Position numbers and translations under genes: made by a program. This document shows positions 17,672 to 26,685 of a stretch of DNA of 35,525 nt, piece after piece. Each line of letters begins with the position of its first letter. Within the stretch, counting starts at the first letter, position 1. Source of the DNA: Mediterraneibacter agrestimuris (GTDB taxonomy: Bacteria; Bacillota; Clostridia; Lachnospirales; Lachnospiraceae); assembly GCF_943193195.1 (NCBI RefSeq), contig NZ_CALPDG010000040.1, positions 1 through 35,525 of the forward strand, written 5' to 3'. The notes under the pieces are model-generated. The model searched no databases and was not told where the DNA came from. It saw nothing but the letters and a program-made list of their open reading frames with translations.

Positions 17672-19747
17672 ATGAAGGTTTACAGAACAGATGAAATCAG
17701 AAACGTGGTATTGCTTGGTCACGGAGGCAGCGGAAAGACTAGTTTGGCAGAAGCTATGCTTTATGTATCCGGTGTATCCAATCGTATGGGTAAGATATCA
17801 GAGTCCAATACGGTCAGTGATTTTGATAAGGAGGAACAGAAGCGCGGGTTCTCAGTCAGTACAAGTATCGTGCCGATCGAGTGGGAAAAGGCAAAGATCA
17901 ACATTCTCGATACGCCGGGATATTTCGACTTCGTTGGTGAGGTAGAAGAGGCAGTCAGCGCGGCTGATGCAGCAGTCATTGTTGTGTCCGGTAAGGCGGG
18001 TGTACAGGTCGGAACAGAGAAGGCATGGGAATTGTGTGATAAGTATGATCTGCCGCGTATGATTTATGTGACAGAGATGGATGTAGACGATGCAAGTTTC
18101 CGGCAGGTAGTGGAAGACCTGACAGCAAGATATGGTAAGAAGATTGCGCCGCATTTCCAGCCGATCCGTGAGAATGAGAAGCTCGTTGGATATATTAATA
18201 TCATTAAGAATGCGGGAAGAAGATATACAGGCATCGGACAAAGAGAAGAGTGTGAGATCCCGGATTACTGTAAGCCGAATCTGGAGATTTTAAGAGATTC
18301 CCTGATGGAGGCGGTTGCAGAGACAAGTGAAGAATTCATGGAGCGGTATTTTGGCGGCGAAGAATTTTCTGTAGAAGAGATTCGCGCAGCAATGCGTACT
18401 GAGGTTATGGACGGGGATATCGTGCCGGTTGCGATGGGATCTAATATACAGGCGCAAGGTGTTGCCAATCTGCTTTCTGATATCGTACGTTTCTTCCCAA
18501 GTCCGGACAGGAGAAAGTGTCTCGGAATGAACTGTACAACCAACGATATGTTTGAAGCGAATTACGACTTCTCAAAAGCAAAGACAGCATATGTTTTCAA
18601 GACAATGGTTGATCCTTTTATCGGTAAATATTCTTTCGTTAAGGTGTGTTCCGGTGTATTGAAAGGGGATGACCTGCTTTATAATGCGGCAACAGATGCA
18701 GAAGAGAAACCGGGCAAACTGTATACCATGTGCGGCAACAAACCGACAGAGGTAAGCGAACTGTTTGCGGGGGATATCGGAGCCATTGCCAAGCTGACAA
18801 ATACCAACACAGGAAATACGCTTTCTACAAAGGCTACACAGGTATTATATCCAAAGACCGATTATTCCACACCATATACATATATGAAGTATACTGTTAA
18901 GAAAAAAGGCGAGGAAGATAAGGTTTCGCAGGCACTTGCTAAGATGATGGCAGAAGATGTGACACTCAAAGCAGTCAATGACAGTGAAAACCGTCAGGCG
19001 CTGCTCTATGGTATGGGTGACCAGCATCTGGAGATTGTTGCAAGTAAGCTGGAAGCAAGATACAAAGTAGAGATTGCGCTGGAGACACCGAAGGTGGCTT
19101 TCCGCGAGACGATCCGCAAGAATTCTGATGTAGATACCAAGTATAAGAAACAGTCCGGCGGACATGGACAGTATGGTCATGTTAAGATGAGATTTGAGCC
19201 GTCGGGTGATCTGGAGACTCCATATATCTTTGAGGAAGAGGTAGTAGGCGGAGCAGTGCCGAAGAACTACTTCCCTGCAGTTGAAAAAGGACTTCAGGAT
19301 TCTGTAGTGAAGGGACCTTTGGCGGGATATCCGGTAGTTGGTGTGAAAGCTACATTGTATGATGGTTCCTATCATCCAGTAGATTCTTCTGAAATGGCAT
19401 TTAAGACCGCTACTGTTCAGGCATTCAAGAAAGGCTTCATGGAGGCGGGTCCTGTACTGCTTGAGCCAATCGTTTCTCTGAAGGTTACTGTTCCGGACAG
19501 TTATACCGGAGATGTTATGGGAGATCTTAATAAGAGACGCGGACGTGTACTTGGCATGAATCCGATTATGGGCGGTAAGCAGGTAATTGAGGCAGATATT
19601 CCTATGACAGGAATATTCGGATATTGTACAGTACTTCGTTCTATGACTGGCGGAAGAGGAACTTACGAGTATCAGTTTGCAAGATATGAACAAGCGCCGT
19701 CTGATGTACAGGAAAGAGAAATTGCAGCACGAGCAGCAGAAGAATAA
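17672..19747 (+). CDS. EF-G-like translational GTPase (FusA2-type paralogue)
   Basis: A 691-residue protein with the five-domain EF-G layout. The GTPase motifs are atypical: G1 GHGGSGKTS (16-24), G3 DTPGYFDF (80-87) with Tyr84 where canonical EF-G has the catalytic His, and G4 TEMD (134-137) instead of NKMD. Domain IV carries SGGHGQYGHVKMRFEP and the C-terminal domain GDVMGDLNKRRGRVLGMNP. Such paralogues (EF-G-2 group) bind ribosomes in some species, but their cellular role is unsettled. AAGGAGG lies 8 bases before the chosen ATG at 17672; an upstream in-frame ATG at 17540 overlaps the promoter spacer and is rejected. The gene stands alone, between its own promoter and a terminator. Confidence 0.93.
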   Translation: MKVYRTDEIRNVVLLGHGGSGKTSLAEAMLYVSGVSNRMGKISESNTVSDFDKEEQKRGFSVSTSIVPIEWEKAKINILDTPGYFDFVGEVEEAVSAADAAVIVVSGKAGVQVGTEKAWELCDKYDLPRMIYVTEMDVDDASFRQVVEDLTARYGKKIAPHFQPIRENEKLVGYINIIKNAGRRYTGIGQREECEIPDYCKPNLEILRDSLMEAVAETSEEFMERYFGGEEFSVEEIRAAMRTEVMDGDIVPVAMGSNIQAQGVANLLSDIVRFFPSPDRRKCLGMNCTTNDMFEANYDFSKAKTAYVFKTMVDPFIGKYSFVKVCSGVLKGDDLLYNAATDAEEKPGKLYTMCGNKPTEVSELFAGDIGAIAKLTNTNTGNTLSTKATQVLYPKTDYSTPYTYMKYTVKKKGEEDKVSQALAKMMAEDVTLKAVNDSENRQALLYGMGDQHLEIVASKLEARYKVEIALETPKVAFRETIRKNSDVDTKYKKQSGGHGQYGHVKMRFEPSGDLETPYIFEEEVVGGAVPKNYFPAVEKGLQDSVVKGPLAGYPVVGVKATLYDGSYHPVDSSEMAFKTATVQAFKKGFMEAGPVLLEPIVSLKVTVPDSYTGDVMGDLNKRRGRVLGMNPIMGGKQVIEADIPMTGIFGYCTVLRSMTGGRGTYEYQFARYEQAPSDVQEREIAARAAEE

Positions 19748-19768
19748 ATCGAATAAACAGAACGGTTG

Positions 19769-19800
19769 GAGAGGGATGTGACTTTTAACATCCCTCTTTT
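19769..19800 (+). terminator. Intrinsic terminator after the EF-G-like gene
   Basis: AGAGGGATGT (19770-19779) pairs perfectly with ACATCCCTCT (19788-19797), followed by a T run. Confidence 0.88.
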
Positions 19801-19880
19801 ACAGTTAGAAAGTTTTATTTTTAGAGGGAAAAGTGTTAGGAAATGGTTTACGTAAGTTAATGTAGAAAACGGGAAAACCA

Positions 19881-19909
19881 TTGTACTTTACGGATAAAGG
19901 TGGTATAAT
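19881..19909 (+). promoter_or_regulatory. SigA promoter of trkA-trkH
   Basis: TTGTAC (19881-19886), a 17-base spacer and a perfect TATAAT (19904-19909). The leader to the trkA start is about 75 bases. Confidence 0.75.
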
Positions 19910-19991
19910 TGCTTTCACCTGAAAATGTATAAAAAATACAGGGATTTTAATAAGAATAAAACAGCAGAAACTAAGTAAAGGAAAATCAAAA

Positions 19992-21350
19992 ATGAAGATA
20001 GTTATTATTGGAGATGGTAAGGTGGGGTATAAGCTTGCCAAAACCCTCTCTGGAGGAGAGTATGAAGTTACATTAATTGATAATAACGAGAGGAAACTGC
20101 AGGATGCAAGCAACAGATTGGATATTTTTTGTGTACATGGAGATGGCTGCAGTGTAGAAATTCAGAAGAATGCAGGGGTAGATGAAGCAGACCTGTTAAT
20201 TGCGTGTACATCAACGGATGAGTGCAATATGCTGAGTTGTCTGATCGCCCGCCGTGTGGGGGCAAAGCATACGATCGCACGTGTGCGGAATCCGCTTTAT
20301 TTTAAACAGATTAATATTCTAAAGGAAGACCTGCGGCTGAGTATGGCTGTTAATCCCGAACTGACAGTTGCAGGTGAAATCAGCCGGCTGCTTTTAGTGC
20401 CGAATGCAAGTAAGGTAGAGGTGTTTGCCAAAGGAAGAGTAGAATTGGTCGAATTTCCGATTATTGCAGACAGCCGTTTACATGGAATGACACTGGCAGA
20501 GGTATATCGAAATTTAAAAATCAAAGTGCTTGTCTGTGCAGTAGAACGCGGGGATGAAGTTCTGATCCCGAATGGAGATTTTGTTATGCATACCGGAGAC
20601 AAGCTGCATATTGCAGCGTCTCATAAGGATGTGAGCCGCTTTTTTGAAAAGCTGGGACACAGGAAGATGAAGATCCGCCGGGTACTTATATGCGGGGGTG
20701 GGCGTGTCAGCTACTATCTGGGGATGCGTTTATGCAGTATGGGAATGCAGGTAAAAATTATTGAAAATACGTATGAGCGGTGTGAGGAACTTTGTGAACT
20801 GCTTCCAAAGGCAACGATTATCTGCGGAGATGCAACTCATCATGAATTGCTGGTAGAAGAAGGAATTGATGAGTCGGATGCAGTCATTGCACTGACCGGA
20901 ATGGATGAGGAGAATATTCTGATAGGATTATTTGCACAGAGCAGGAATGTATGCAAGGTCATTGCCAAGGTCAATGAAGACAACCGGGTAAGAATGGTGG
21001 AGAAGCTGGGACTGGATTCTACTGTTTCTGCAAAGACGGCAACGGCAGACGCAATTCTGAGTTATGTCCGTGCAAGAAAGAATTCCCAGAGCAGCGCCAA
21101 TGTAGAAACATTGTATCAGTTGATAGACGGTAAAGTAGAGGCGCTGGAGTTCATCATCAAGAAAGAAACAAATTATACCAATATTCCATTTAAGGATTTA
21201 TCTACAAAACCGAACAACCTGATTGCCTGTATCGTGAGGGACCGTCAGATTATCATTCCCAATGGTGATGATTGTATGAAGGTTGGCGATAACGTGCTTA
21301 TCGTAACGATGGAAAAAAGCATGAAGGATATTGAAGAAATTATATTGTAG
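19992..21350 (+). CDS. trkA: Trk potassium uptake regulatory subunit TrkA
   Basis: A 452-residue peripheral protein made of two RCK units. Each has a nucleotide-binding Rossmann domain (MKIVIIGDGKVGYKLAKTL at residue 1; RRVLICGGGRVSYYLGMRL near 231) followed by a TrkA-C domain (about 135-220 and 370-450, ending with GDNVLIVTMEKSM). It gates the TrkH channel in response to bound NAD(H) or ATP. The start follows AAAGGAAAA. trkH begins within about 12 bases of its stop codon, and the two encode one K+ uptake system at the cytoplasmic membrane. Confidence 0.95.
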   Translation: MKIVIIGDGKVGYKLAKTLSGGEYEVTLIDNNERKLQDASNRLDIFCVHGDGCSVEIQKNAGVDEADLLIACTSTDECNMLSCLIARRVGAKHTIARVRNPLYFKQINILKEDLRLSMAVNPELTVAGEISRLLLVPNASKVEVFAKGRVELVEFPIIADSRLHGMTLAEVYRNLKIKVLVCAVERGDEVLIPNGDFVMHTGDKLHIAASHKDVSRFFEKLGHRKMKIRRVLICGGGRVSYYLGMRLCSMGMQVKIIENTYERCEELCELLPKATIICGDATHHELLVEEGIDESDAVIALTGMDEENILIGLFAQSRNVCKVIAKVNEDNRVRMVEKLGLDSTVSAKTATADAILSYVRARKNSQSSANVETLYQLIDGKVEALEFIIKKETNYTNIPFKDLSTKPNNLIACIVRDRQIIIPNGDDCMKVGDNVLIVTMEKSMKDIEEIIL

Positions 21351-21362
21351 GTGCAAGATGAG

Positions 21363-22808
21363 ATGAATAAAAGAATGATTATGTATATCATAGGCAAGAT
21401 GATGGGAGTAGAAGGTGCAGTACTTCTAATTCCGGCTTTTGTGTCATGGATATACGGAGAGAAAAACGGAATTGTATTTCTGGCAGTGTCAGCGGTGCTT
21501 ATGCTGGTTTACTTGATGTTCGGGAAAAAGGTTCCGGAAGTTAAAACAATTTATGCCAAGGAGGGACTTGTAGTAGTAGGTTCGGCATGGATTTTATGGT
21601 CTTTGTTCGGGGCGATCCCCTTTTTTATTTCAGGTGAGATTCCGAACTATCTGGATGCATTTTTCGAGACTGTGTCTGGATTTACCACAACGGGTTCTAC
21701 GATTTTGACAGATATTGAAATCTTGTCAAAGGGAACTGCTTTTTGGAGGAGCCTTACACATTGGATTGGCGGTATGGGAGTACTCGTGTTTGTTATGATG
21801 CTGACATCTCTGGATGATGAAAACTCAATGCATTTGATGCGTGCCGAAGTTCCGGGACCGGAGGCAGACAAATTAGTGCCTAAGGCGAGGGACACAGCGA
21901 GGATTCTTTATACGATGTATTTCATACTGACAGCTGTTGAGGTCATTTTTTTAATGTTTGGCGGGATGAACTTCTATGATGCGCTGCTGCATTCTTTCAG
22001 TACGGCGGGAACAGGTGGATTTTCCAGTAAAAATGCCAGTGTTGCATATTATGCCAGTGCTTATATTGACGGTGTGATTACTGTGTTTATGATTTTGTTT
22101 GGAATTAACTTTAACTTGTATTTCTTCCTACGGCTGAAAAACTGGAAAGGAATGCTGAAAAACGAAGAGCTTCATGTATATCTGGGAGTTATTGCAGCGG
22201 CGGCAGTGATCATCAGTATTAACATTGCCGGAACATATGGAAACCTTGTACATGCATTCCGCTATGCATCATTTCAGGTGGTCAGTGTGATCACGACAAC
22301 GGGTTTTGTGACGGCAGACTACAATCTCTGGCCAGAATTGTCTAAGATGATCCTGATGTCCCTTATGGTTGTCGGCGCCTGTGCAGGCTCGACCGGAGGC
22401 GGTATGAAAGTGTCGCGAATACTGATCCTGTTAAAAAGTGTAAAGCAGGAAGTAAAGAGGATGCTTCATCCCAAGGCTGTGACGATTGTAAAAGTCAACG
22501 GCAAAAAGATTGGAAATGATACAATGCGGACTGTATATATTTATTTCATTTGTTATATATTTATTATGATAGGCTCTGTATTGATTGTTTCGATTAATAA
22601 TTTTGATTTTGCGACAACCTTCAGTTCAGTTCTGACAACCTTAAATAATGTAGGACCGGGAATTTCACTGGTAGGTCCGGTAGAAAACTTTTACAAGTTT
22701 TCGGGACTTTCCAAGCTGGTGTTTTGTTTTGATATGTTAATCGGACGACTGGAGATTTTCCCGTATCTGCTTTTGATGTCTCCAGGACTCTGGAGAAGAA
22801 AATTTTGA
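21363..22808 (+). CDS. trkH: Trk potassium transporter membrane subunit TrkH
   Basis: A 481-residue integral membrane protein of the TrkH/KtrB family with about ten hydrophobic helices and four selectivity-filter loops (for example FETVSGFTTTGSTI, HSFSTAGTGGFSS, VSVITTTGFVTADY, SVLTTLNNVGPGISLVG). It forms the K+ conducting channel regulated by TrkA. The start is set at ATG 21363, with AGGTG at 21349-21353 as the ribosome site. An in-frame GTG at 21351 directly after the trkA stop is the alternative and would add four residues. Confidence 0.94.
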   Translation: MNKRMIMYIIGKMMGVEGAVLLIPAFVSWIYGEKNGIVFLAVSAVLMLVYLMFGKKVPEVKTIYAKEGLVVVGSAWILWSLFGAIPFFISGEIPNYLDAFFETVSGFTTTGSTILTDIEILSKGTAFWRSLTHWIGGMGVLVFVMMLTSLDDENSMHLMRAEVPGPEADKLVPKARDTARILYTMYFILTAVEVIFLMFGGMNFYDALLHSFSTAGTGGFSSKNASVAYYASAYIDGVITVFMILFGINFNLYFFLRLKNWKGMLKNEELHVYLGVIAAAAVIISINIAGTYGNLVHAFRYASFQVVSVITTTGFVTADYNLWPELSKMILMSLMVVGACAGSTGGGMKVSRILILLKSVKQEVKRMLHPKAVTIVKVNGKKIGNDTMRTVYIYFICYIFIMIGSVLIVSINNFDFATTFSSVLTTLNNVGPGISLVGPVENFYKFSGLSKLVFCFDMLIGRLEIFPYLLLMSPGLWRRKF

Positions 22809-22895
22809 TTTTGTGATACAGGGACGCAACAACTCCTGTTTTTCAAAATAGATAAAGATGTACGCAAGTACAGAAGAAAGTAAGAGGAAATATGT

Positions 22896-24506
22896 ATGAA
22901 AAATCTGAAAATGAAAATCGGAGCGGTAATTGCAGTTCTGGTTTTGGCTGCGGTATATTACTATGTGTCTCTTCCTGCGGTCAATATCCATTCATCGGAT
23001 CTGTGGATGTTTTTGATCGTGTTGGTAATCATAAGTGCTGCTTTGTATATCAGCAAAAAGAAGCCAAGTCGTTATGAAATCAAAGAACTAAAGGGAATGA
23101 AGATCATTGCCGCAGTGTTTATTGTGATCGTAGGCGCATATCTGATCGGAACATTGTTGTCTTCACCAATTGTTAATGCAAAGAAATATCAGCAGCTTCT
23201 AAACGTAGAAGAGGGTGAGTTTACAAAGGATATCGAGGAATTGTCCTTTGACCAGATTCCGTTGTTGGATAAGGACTCTGCAATGATTCTCGGAAACAGA
23301 AAAATGGGAAGCATGGTAGATATGGTATCTCAGTTTGAGGTAGACAACTGGTACAGCCAGATTAATTATCAGGATCGTCCGGTACGTGTATCGCCGCTAC
23401 GATATGCCAGTCTGATCAAATGGTTTACCAATCAGAAGGAAGGGATTCCGGCATATATCAAGATTGATATGGCAACTCAGAATACAGAGCTGGTGAAGCT
23501 GGAACAAGGTATGAAGTATACAACCAGCGACCACTTCAACAGAAATATTTACCGCCATTTGCGGTTCAGATATCCGACCTATATCTTCAATGAACTGAGT
23601 TTTGAGGTTAATGATGAAGGTGTTCCTTATTGGATTTGTCCGGTGAAGAAGTACAATATCGGTCTGTTTGGCGGTGTAACGGTCGGACGTGTGGTATTGT
23701 GTAATGCTGTTACCGGAGAGACAGAAGATTATGCGATCGATGATGTGCCGGAGTGGATCGACCGTGCCTATTCAGCGGATCTTTTGGTTGAATTGTATGA
23801 TTATTACGGAGGTCTGAAGCATGGTTACTTCAACAGTGTGCTTGGACAACGTGACTGTCTGATGACAACGACAGGTTATAACTATCTGGCAATTGATGAT
23901 GATGTGTGGGTATATACAGGTGTGACTTCTGTGAGCGGTGATCAATCCAATGTTGGATTTGTGCTGATGAATCAGAGAACGATGGAAACCAAGTTCTATG
24001 AGATTGAGGGTGCGACAGAAGCCTCAGCCATGTCTTCAGCGGAAGGACAGGTGCAGAACTTGAAATATGTGGCAACGTTCCCGCTTTTGTTGAATATTTC
24101 CGGAGAGCCGACGTATTTTATAGCGTTGAAGGATGATGCAGGATTGGTAAAGAAGTATGCCATGGTAAATGTACAGAAATACCAGATTGTAGCAATTGGT
24201 GATACGGTAAGTGAATGTGAGCGTGTATACACTGATCTGATGTACGAGAATGGAATCAAAGTAGTGGCAGAGGATACAAGGGAAATCCAAACCATTACGG
24301 GTAACATTACCAAGATTGCACAAGGTGTTATTGACGGCAATTCCCATTACTATGTGATGTTGGAAGACTCTGATGATATTTTTGACGTGTCAGTTGCAGA
24401 CTTCATCGATATTATTAAATATGATGCAGGTGATAAAGTGACAATTGAGTACAAAAAAGGGGAAAAGAGCAATACAGTATTGTCCCTGAACGGAGAAAAG
24501 CGGTAA
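22896..24506 (+). CDS. Uncharacterised membrane protein downstream of trkAH
   Basis: A 536-residue protein with three hydrophobic helices near the N-terminus (about 8-25, 37-53 and 69-90). A large domain with no recognised motif follows; if the third helix returns the chain outward it is extracytoplasmic. The domain is rich in aromatic and acidic residues (NWYSQINYQDRPVRVSPLRY, NVGFVLMNQRTMETKFYEIEG) and ends in a beta-rich part (about 470-530) that resembles an OB-like fold only loosely. I do not recognise a family with a known function. AGAGGAAA precedes the ATG. It follows trkH by 87 bases. The stop codon lies inside the repeat that begins at 24503. Confidence 0.8.
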   Translation: MKNLKMKIGAVIAVLVLAAVYYYVSLPAVNIHSSDLWMFLIVLVIISAALYISKKKPSRYEIKELKGMKIIAAVFIVIVGAYLIGTLLSSPIVNAKKYQQLLNVEEGEFTKDIEELSFDQIPLLDKDSAMILGNRKMGSMVDMVSQFEVDNWYSQINYQDRPVRVSPLRYASLIKWFTNQKEGIPAYIKIDMATQNTELVKLEQGMKYTTSDHFNRNIYRHLRFRYPTYIFNELSFEVNDEGVPYWICPVKKYNIGLFGGVTVGRVVLCNAVTGETEDYAIDDVPEWIDRAYSADLLVELYDYYGGLKHGYFNSVLGQRDCLMTTTGYNYLAIDDDVWVYTGVTSVSGDQSNVGFVLMNQRTMETKFYEIEGATEASAMSSAEGQVQNLKYVATFPLLLNISGEPTYFIALKDDAGLVKKYAMVNVQKYQIVAIGDTVSECERVYTDLMYENGIKVVAEDTREIQTITGNITKIAQGVIDGNSHYYVMLEDSDDIFDVSVADFIDIIKYDAGDKVTIEYKKGEKSNTVLSLNGEKR

Positions 24507-24685
24507 CAGTTCAGCCTTTTGGCTGCGCTGTTACTCAAAACAGTCCACGGACTGTTTTATCGCATGCTTGGCAACTGAATCCGCCCTATTTTAAGTTCAC
24601 CTACGGTGAAAGGGCGGATTCTATTCTACATCACGTATTCTTACGGACTTTGCAGCAAGTGCTAAGTCCTGTGCTGAACTGTTAC
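24503..24685. repeat. 183-bp multi-hairpin element with 13-bp terminal inverted repeats
   Basis: The ends GTAACAGTTCAGC (24503-24515) and GCTGAACTGTTAC (24673-24685) are perfect inverted repeats. Inside are four hairpins: AGCC-TTTT-GGCT; AAAACAGTCC-AC-GGACTGTTTT at about 24537-24558; GAATCCGCCCT with AGGGCGGATTC around TTCACC-TAC-GGTGAA; and GGACTT...AAGTCC. The segment 24556-24575 is nearly identical, on the other strand, to part of the repeat in folP. No ORF is present. It behaves like a small non-coding mobile or structured repeat. Confidence 0.8.
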
Positions 24686-24730
24686 GAAAAGCAGACAGTA
24701 AAAGTGTCTGCTGAGGAAGAGTAAAAAGTA

Positions 24731-24795
24731 AAAAAAGAACACTCTGTCAGAAATCAGAAGTAATAAAGTATGATTTACAGTCAGAGTGTTCTTTT
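24731..24795 (-). terminator. Intrinsic terminator of the P-loop protein gene
   Basis: Read on the minus strand, AAAAGAACACTCTG (24795-24782) pairs with CAGAGTGTTCTTTT (24746-24733) around a long loop, followed by a T run. It lies directly after the gene that ends at 24809. Confidence 0.75.
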
Positions 24796-24808
24796 ATGTA
24801 ATTATCAG

Positions 24809-25231
24809 TTAGTTGAGCACCTGGAAGTCAGGGCTTTCGATTCCCTGAATCTTTTCTTTTTCTGCGCTGACACTGATATAGAATTCTATGTTATCGTTTT
24901 TGGAAATCTTGCTGACTTTCGCAAGGAAATCCGGGAGACTGTCGAGGGTGATGTCTGCCTGCTTCAGAATGCCATCAATGAAAATTATATCAATGTCATG
25001 ATTGCCGGCAACCATACCATATAAAAATCCAACCAGTTCTTCTAAAGTTGTGATATCGTGGTAATCATCCATGCAGATTGCACGAATACTGAAGTTAACG
25101 CTTGTTGTGTCTCTGTGACTTTTCTTGATGAGAACGACATTCCCATTGGAAGTCTTAACCTTTTCGTTTGCGAGTTCAATCATTTGCTGTGTTTTTCCGC
25201 TGCCCTTTGGACCTGTCAATAAATATACCAT
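24809..25231 (-). CDS. Small P-loop ATP-binding protein
   Basis: A 140-residue protein with Walker A GPKGSGKT (7-14) and a Walker B-like strand IDIIFIDG in its middle. It resembles a stripped-down RecA/AAA-type ATPase, but no known partner or family function is recognised. The start is the ATG at 25231, preceded on the minus strand by AAAGGAGAG; a longer frame from 25282 has no ribosome site. It is a single-gene unit with its own terminator, convergent with the TrkA cluster and divergent from the ZIP transporter gene. Confidence 0.85.
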   Translation of the reverse strand: MVYLLTGPKGSGKTQQMIELANEKVKTSNGNVVLIKKSHRDTTSVNFSIRAICMDDYHDITTLEELVGFLYGMVAGNHDIDIIFIDGILKQADITLDSLPDFLAKVSKISKNDNIEFYISVSAEKEKIQGIESPDFQVLN

Positions 25232-25437
25232 AGCGAATCTCTCCTTTATGTAGATGTATTTTTGAGTAATCCAACTGCTCAAATTTCTTAAATTTATTAT
25301 ACACTAAACCGGTGCTGCCTACAACTAAAAAAAGGAAAAATACAAAGAAAAATCAAAAAAGGTCAGTTGACAAAACGCCTGTTGATGCATAAGATAAGAT
25401 AACGGTTACAGAATAGATACAGATGGAGGAAGTGCAA

Positions 25438-26220
25438 ATGAACGGAAATGTTTGGATTGGGATATTGATTCCTTTTGTTGGGACAACGCTGGGAGCAGCA
25501 ATGGTTTTTTTTATGAGAAAAGAGATGAATGAAAAGCTTCAGAAGGCATTATTGGGGTTTGCCTCGGGAGTGATGATCGCGGCATCTGTGTGGTCATTGC
25601 TGATTCCGGCAATCGATATGAGCGAAGAGCAGGGCGGCATTGCGTGGATTCCGGCGGCAGCGGGCTTCCTGATGGGAATGGGATTTTTGCTTATGCTGGA
25701 TACATTAACCCCACATTTACACTTGAACGAAGATGCCCCGGAGGGACTCCCGTCAAATTTAAAAAAAACGACAATGCTCGTCCTTGCCGTTACGCTGCAT
25801 AATATACCAGAGGGAATGGCAGTCGGCGTGACATTTGCGGGAGTGATGATGGGGAATACAATGATGTCGCTTGCAGGCGCATTTGCCTTGTCAATGGGAA
25901 TTGCGATTCAGAATTTCCCAGAGGGAGCGATCATTTCCATGCCTCTTAGAAGCGAAGGATATACAAAAGGAAAAGCATTTCTGTATGGAGCGGTATCTGG
26001 AGTTGTGGAACCTCTGGCAGCGTTTGGCACCATTTTGCTGACCAGTCTTGTTGTGCCGGTTCTGCCGTATCTGCTGTCATTTGCCGCAGGGGCGATGATC
26101 TATGTTGTGGTGGAAGAGCTGATTCCCGAGTCTCAGATGGGAAAACATACGAATATCGGTACGATTGGCGTAGCCATTGGGTTTACATTGATGATGATAC
26201 TGGATGTAGCTCTTGGATAA
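25438..26220 (+). CDS. ZIP-family divalent metal transporter
   Basis: A 260-residue membrane protein with about eight hydrophobic helices. The metal-binding signatures of ZIP helices IV and V are present: LHNIPEGMAVG and IQNFPEGAI. A histidine-containing loop (DTLTPHLHLNEDAP) lies before them. It should move zinc or a related divalent metal across the cytoplasmic membrane; the direction and metal are not determined. GGAGGAAG at 25425-25432 places the start at ATG 25438. Confidence 0.93.
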   Translation: MNGNVWIGILIPFVGTTLGAAMVFFMRKEMNEKLQKALLGFASGVMIAASVWSLLIPAIDMSEEQGGIAWIPAAAGFLMGMGFLLMLDTLTPHLHLNEDAPEGLPSNLKKTTMLVLAVTLHNIPEGMAVGVTFAGVMMGNTMMSLAGAFALSMGIAIQNFPEGAIISMPLRSEGYTKGKAFLYGAVSGVVEPLAAFGTILLTSLVVPVLPYLLSFAAGAMIYVVVEELIPESQMGKHTNIGTIGVAIGFTLMMILDVALG

Positions 26221-26240
26221 TCAGAATCGTTCTTTTTTTC

Positions 26241-26269
26241 TTGACTTCTCCGTATAATCTTCTTATAAT
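26241..26269 (+). promoter_or_regulatory. SigA promoter of the leuS T-box transcript
   Basis: TTGACT (26241-26246), a 17-base spacer and TATAAT (26264-26269). Transcription should begin near 26276. Confidence 0.85.
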
Positions 26270-26275
26270 AAACAG

Positions 26276-26590
26276 GTATATAAGAAAGACGAAGATAAGG
26301 AATAGTAGAAGTCATATGTTTTTCAGAGAACTGCCGTAAGGTGCGAGGCAGGAAACAAAAGCTTTGAACTGGCCTTTGAGTTCTTTTGGTGAAAGTGTTA
26401 TGTGCCGCAGAGGTATTAGAAGATAAGACGGCAGAGCAGGAGTAAGCAGAAGCGGAACTTCCCGTTACAGAAGAAATGAGTGCATTTGATACAGCGGCTG
26501 CGAAAGACAGCGGTATTAAGTGAATGAGAGTGGTACCACGGAAAACAAAGCCTTTTCGTCTCTTAAGCGTATGAGACAAAAGGCTTTTTA
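26276..26590 (+). promoter_or_regulatory. T-box leader of leuS (tRNA-Leu-sensing)
   Basis: The untranslated leader has T-box hallmarks: a stem I region with AGTA and GGTGCGAGGCAG elements (26308-26352), the T-box core GAGAGTGGTACCACGG (26526-26541), and a terminator in which AAAGCCTTTT-C-GTCTC (26547-26562) pairs with GAGACAAAAGGCTTT (26573-26587) before a T run. Uncharged tRNA-Leu would stabilise the antiterminator and let leuS be transcribed. The likely specifier is CTT at 26374-26376 (a CTG nearby at 26369-26371 is the alternative); this was not modelled in full. Confidence 0.88.
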
Positions 26591-26685
26591 TAATGTGGAA
26601 ATGGCGCAAAAGCCACTCTTCTGCAGACGGAGAGAATAAGAAGTGATATTTCTTGTTTATCATTTAAGAAAGGTAGGAAGGTAAA

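Noticed and set aside
18845-19693. 282-residue open frame antisense to the EF-G-like gene
   Set aside because: It mirrors the codon pattern of a clearly conserved gene, has no ribosome site and resembles no protein family.
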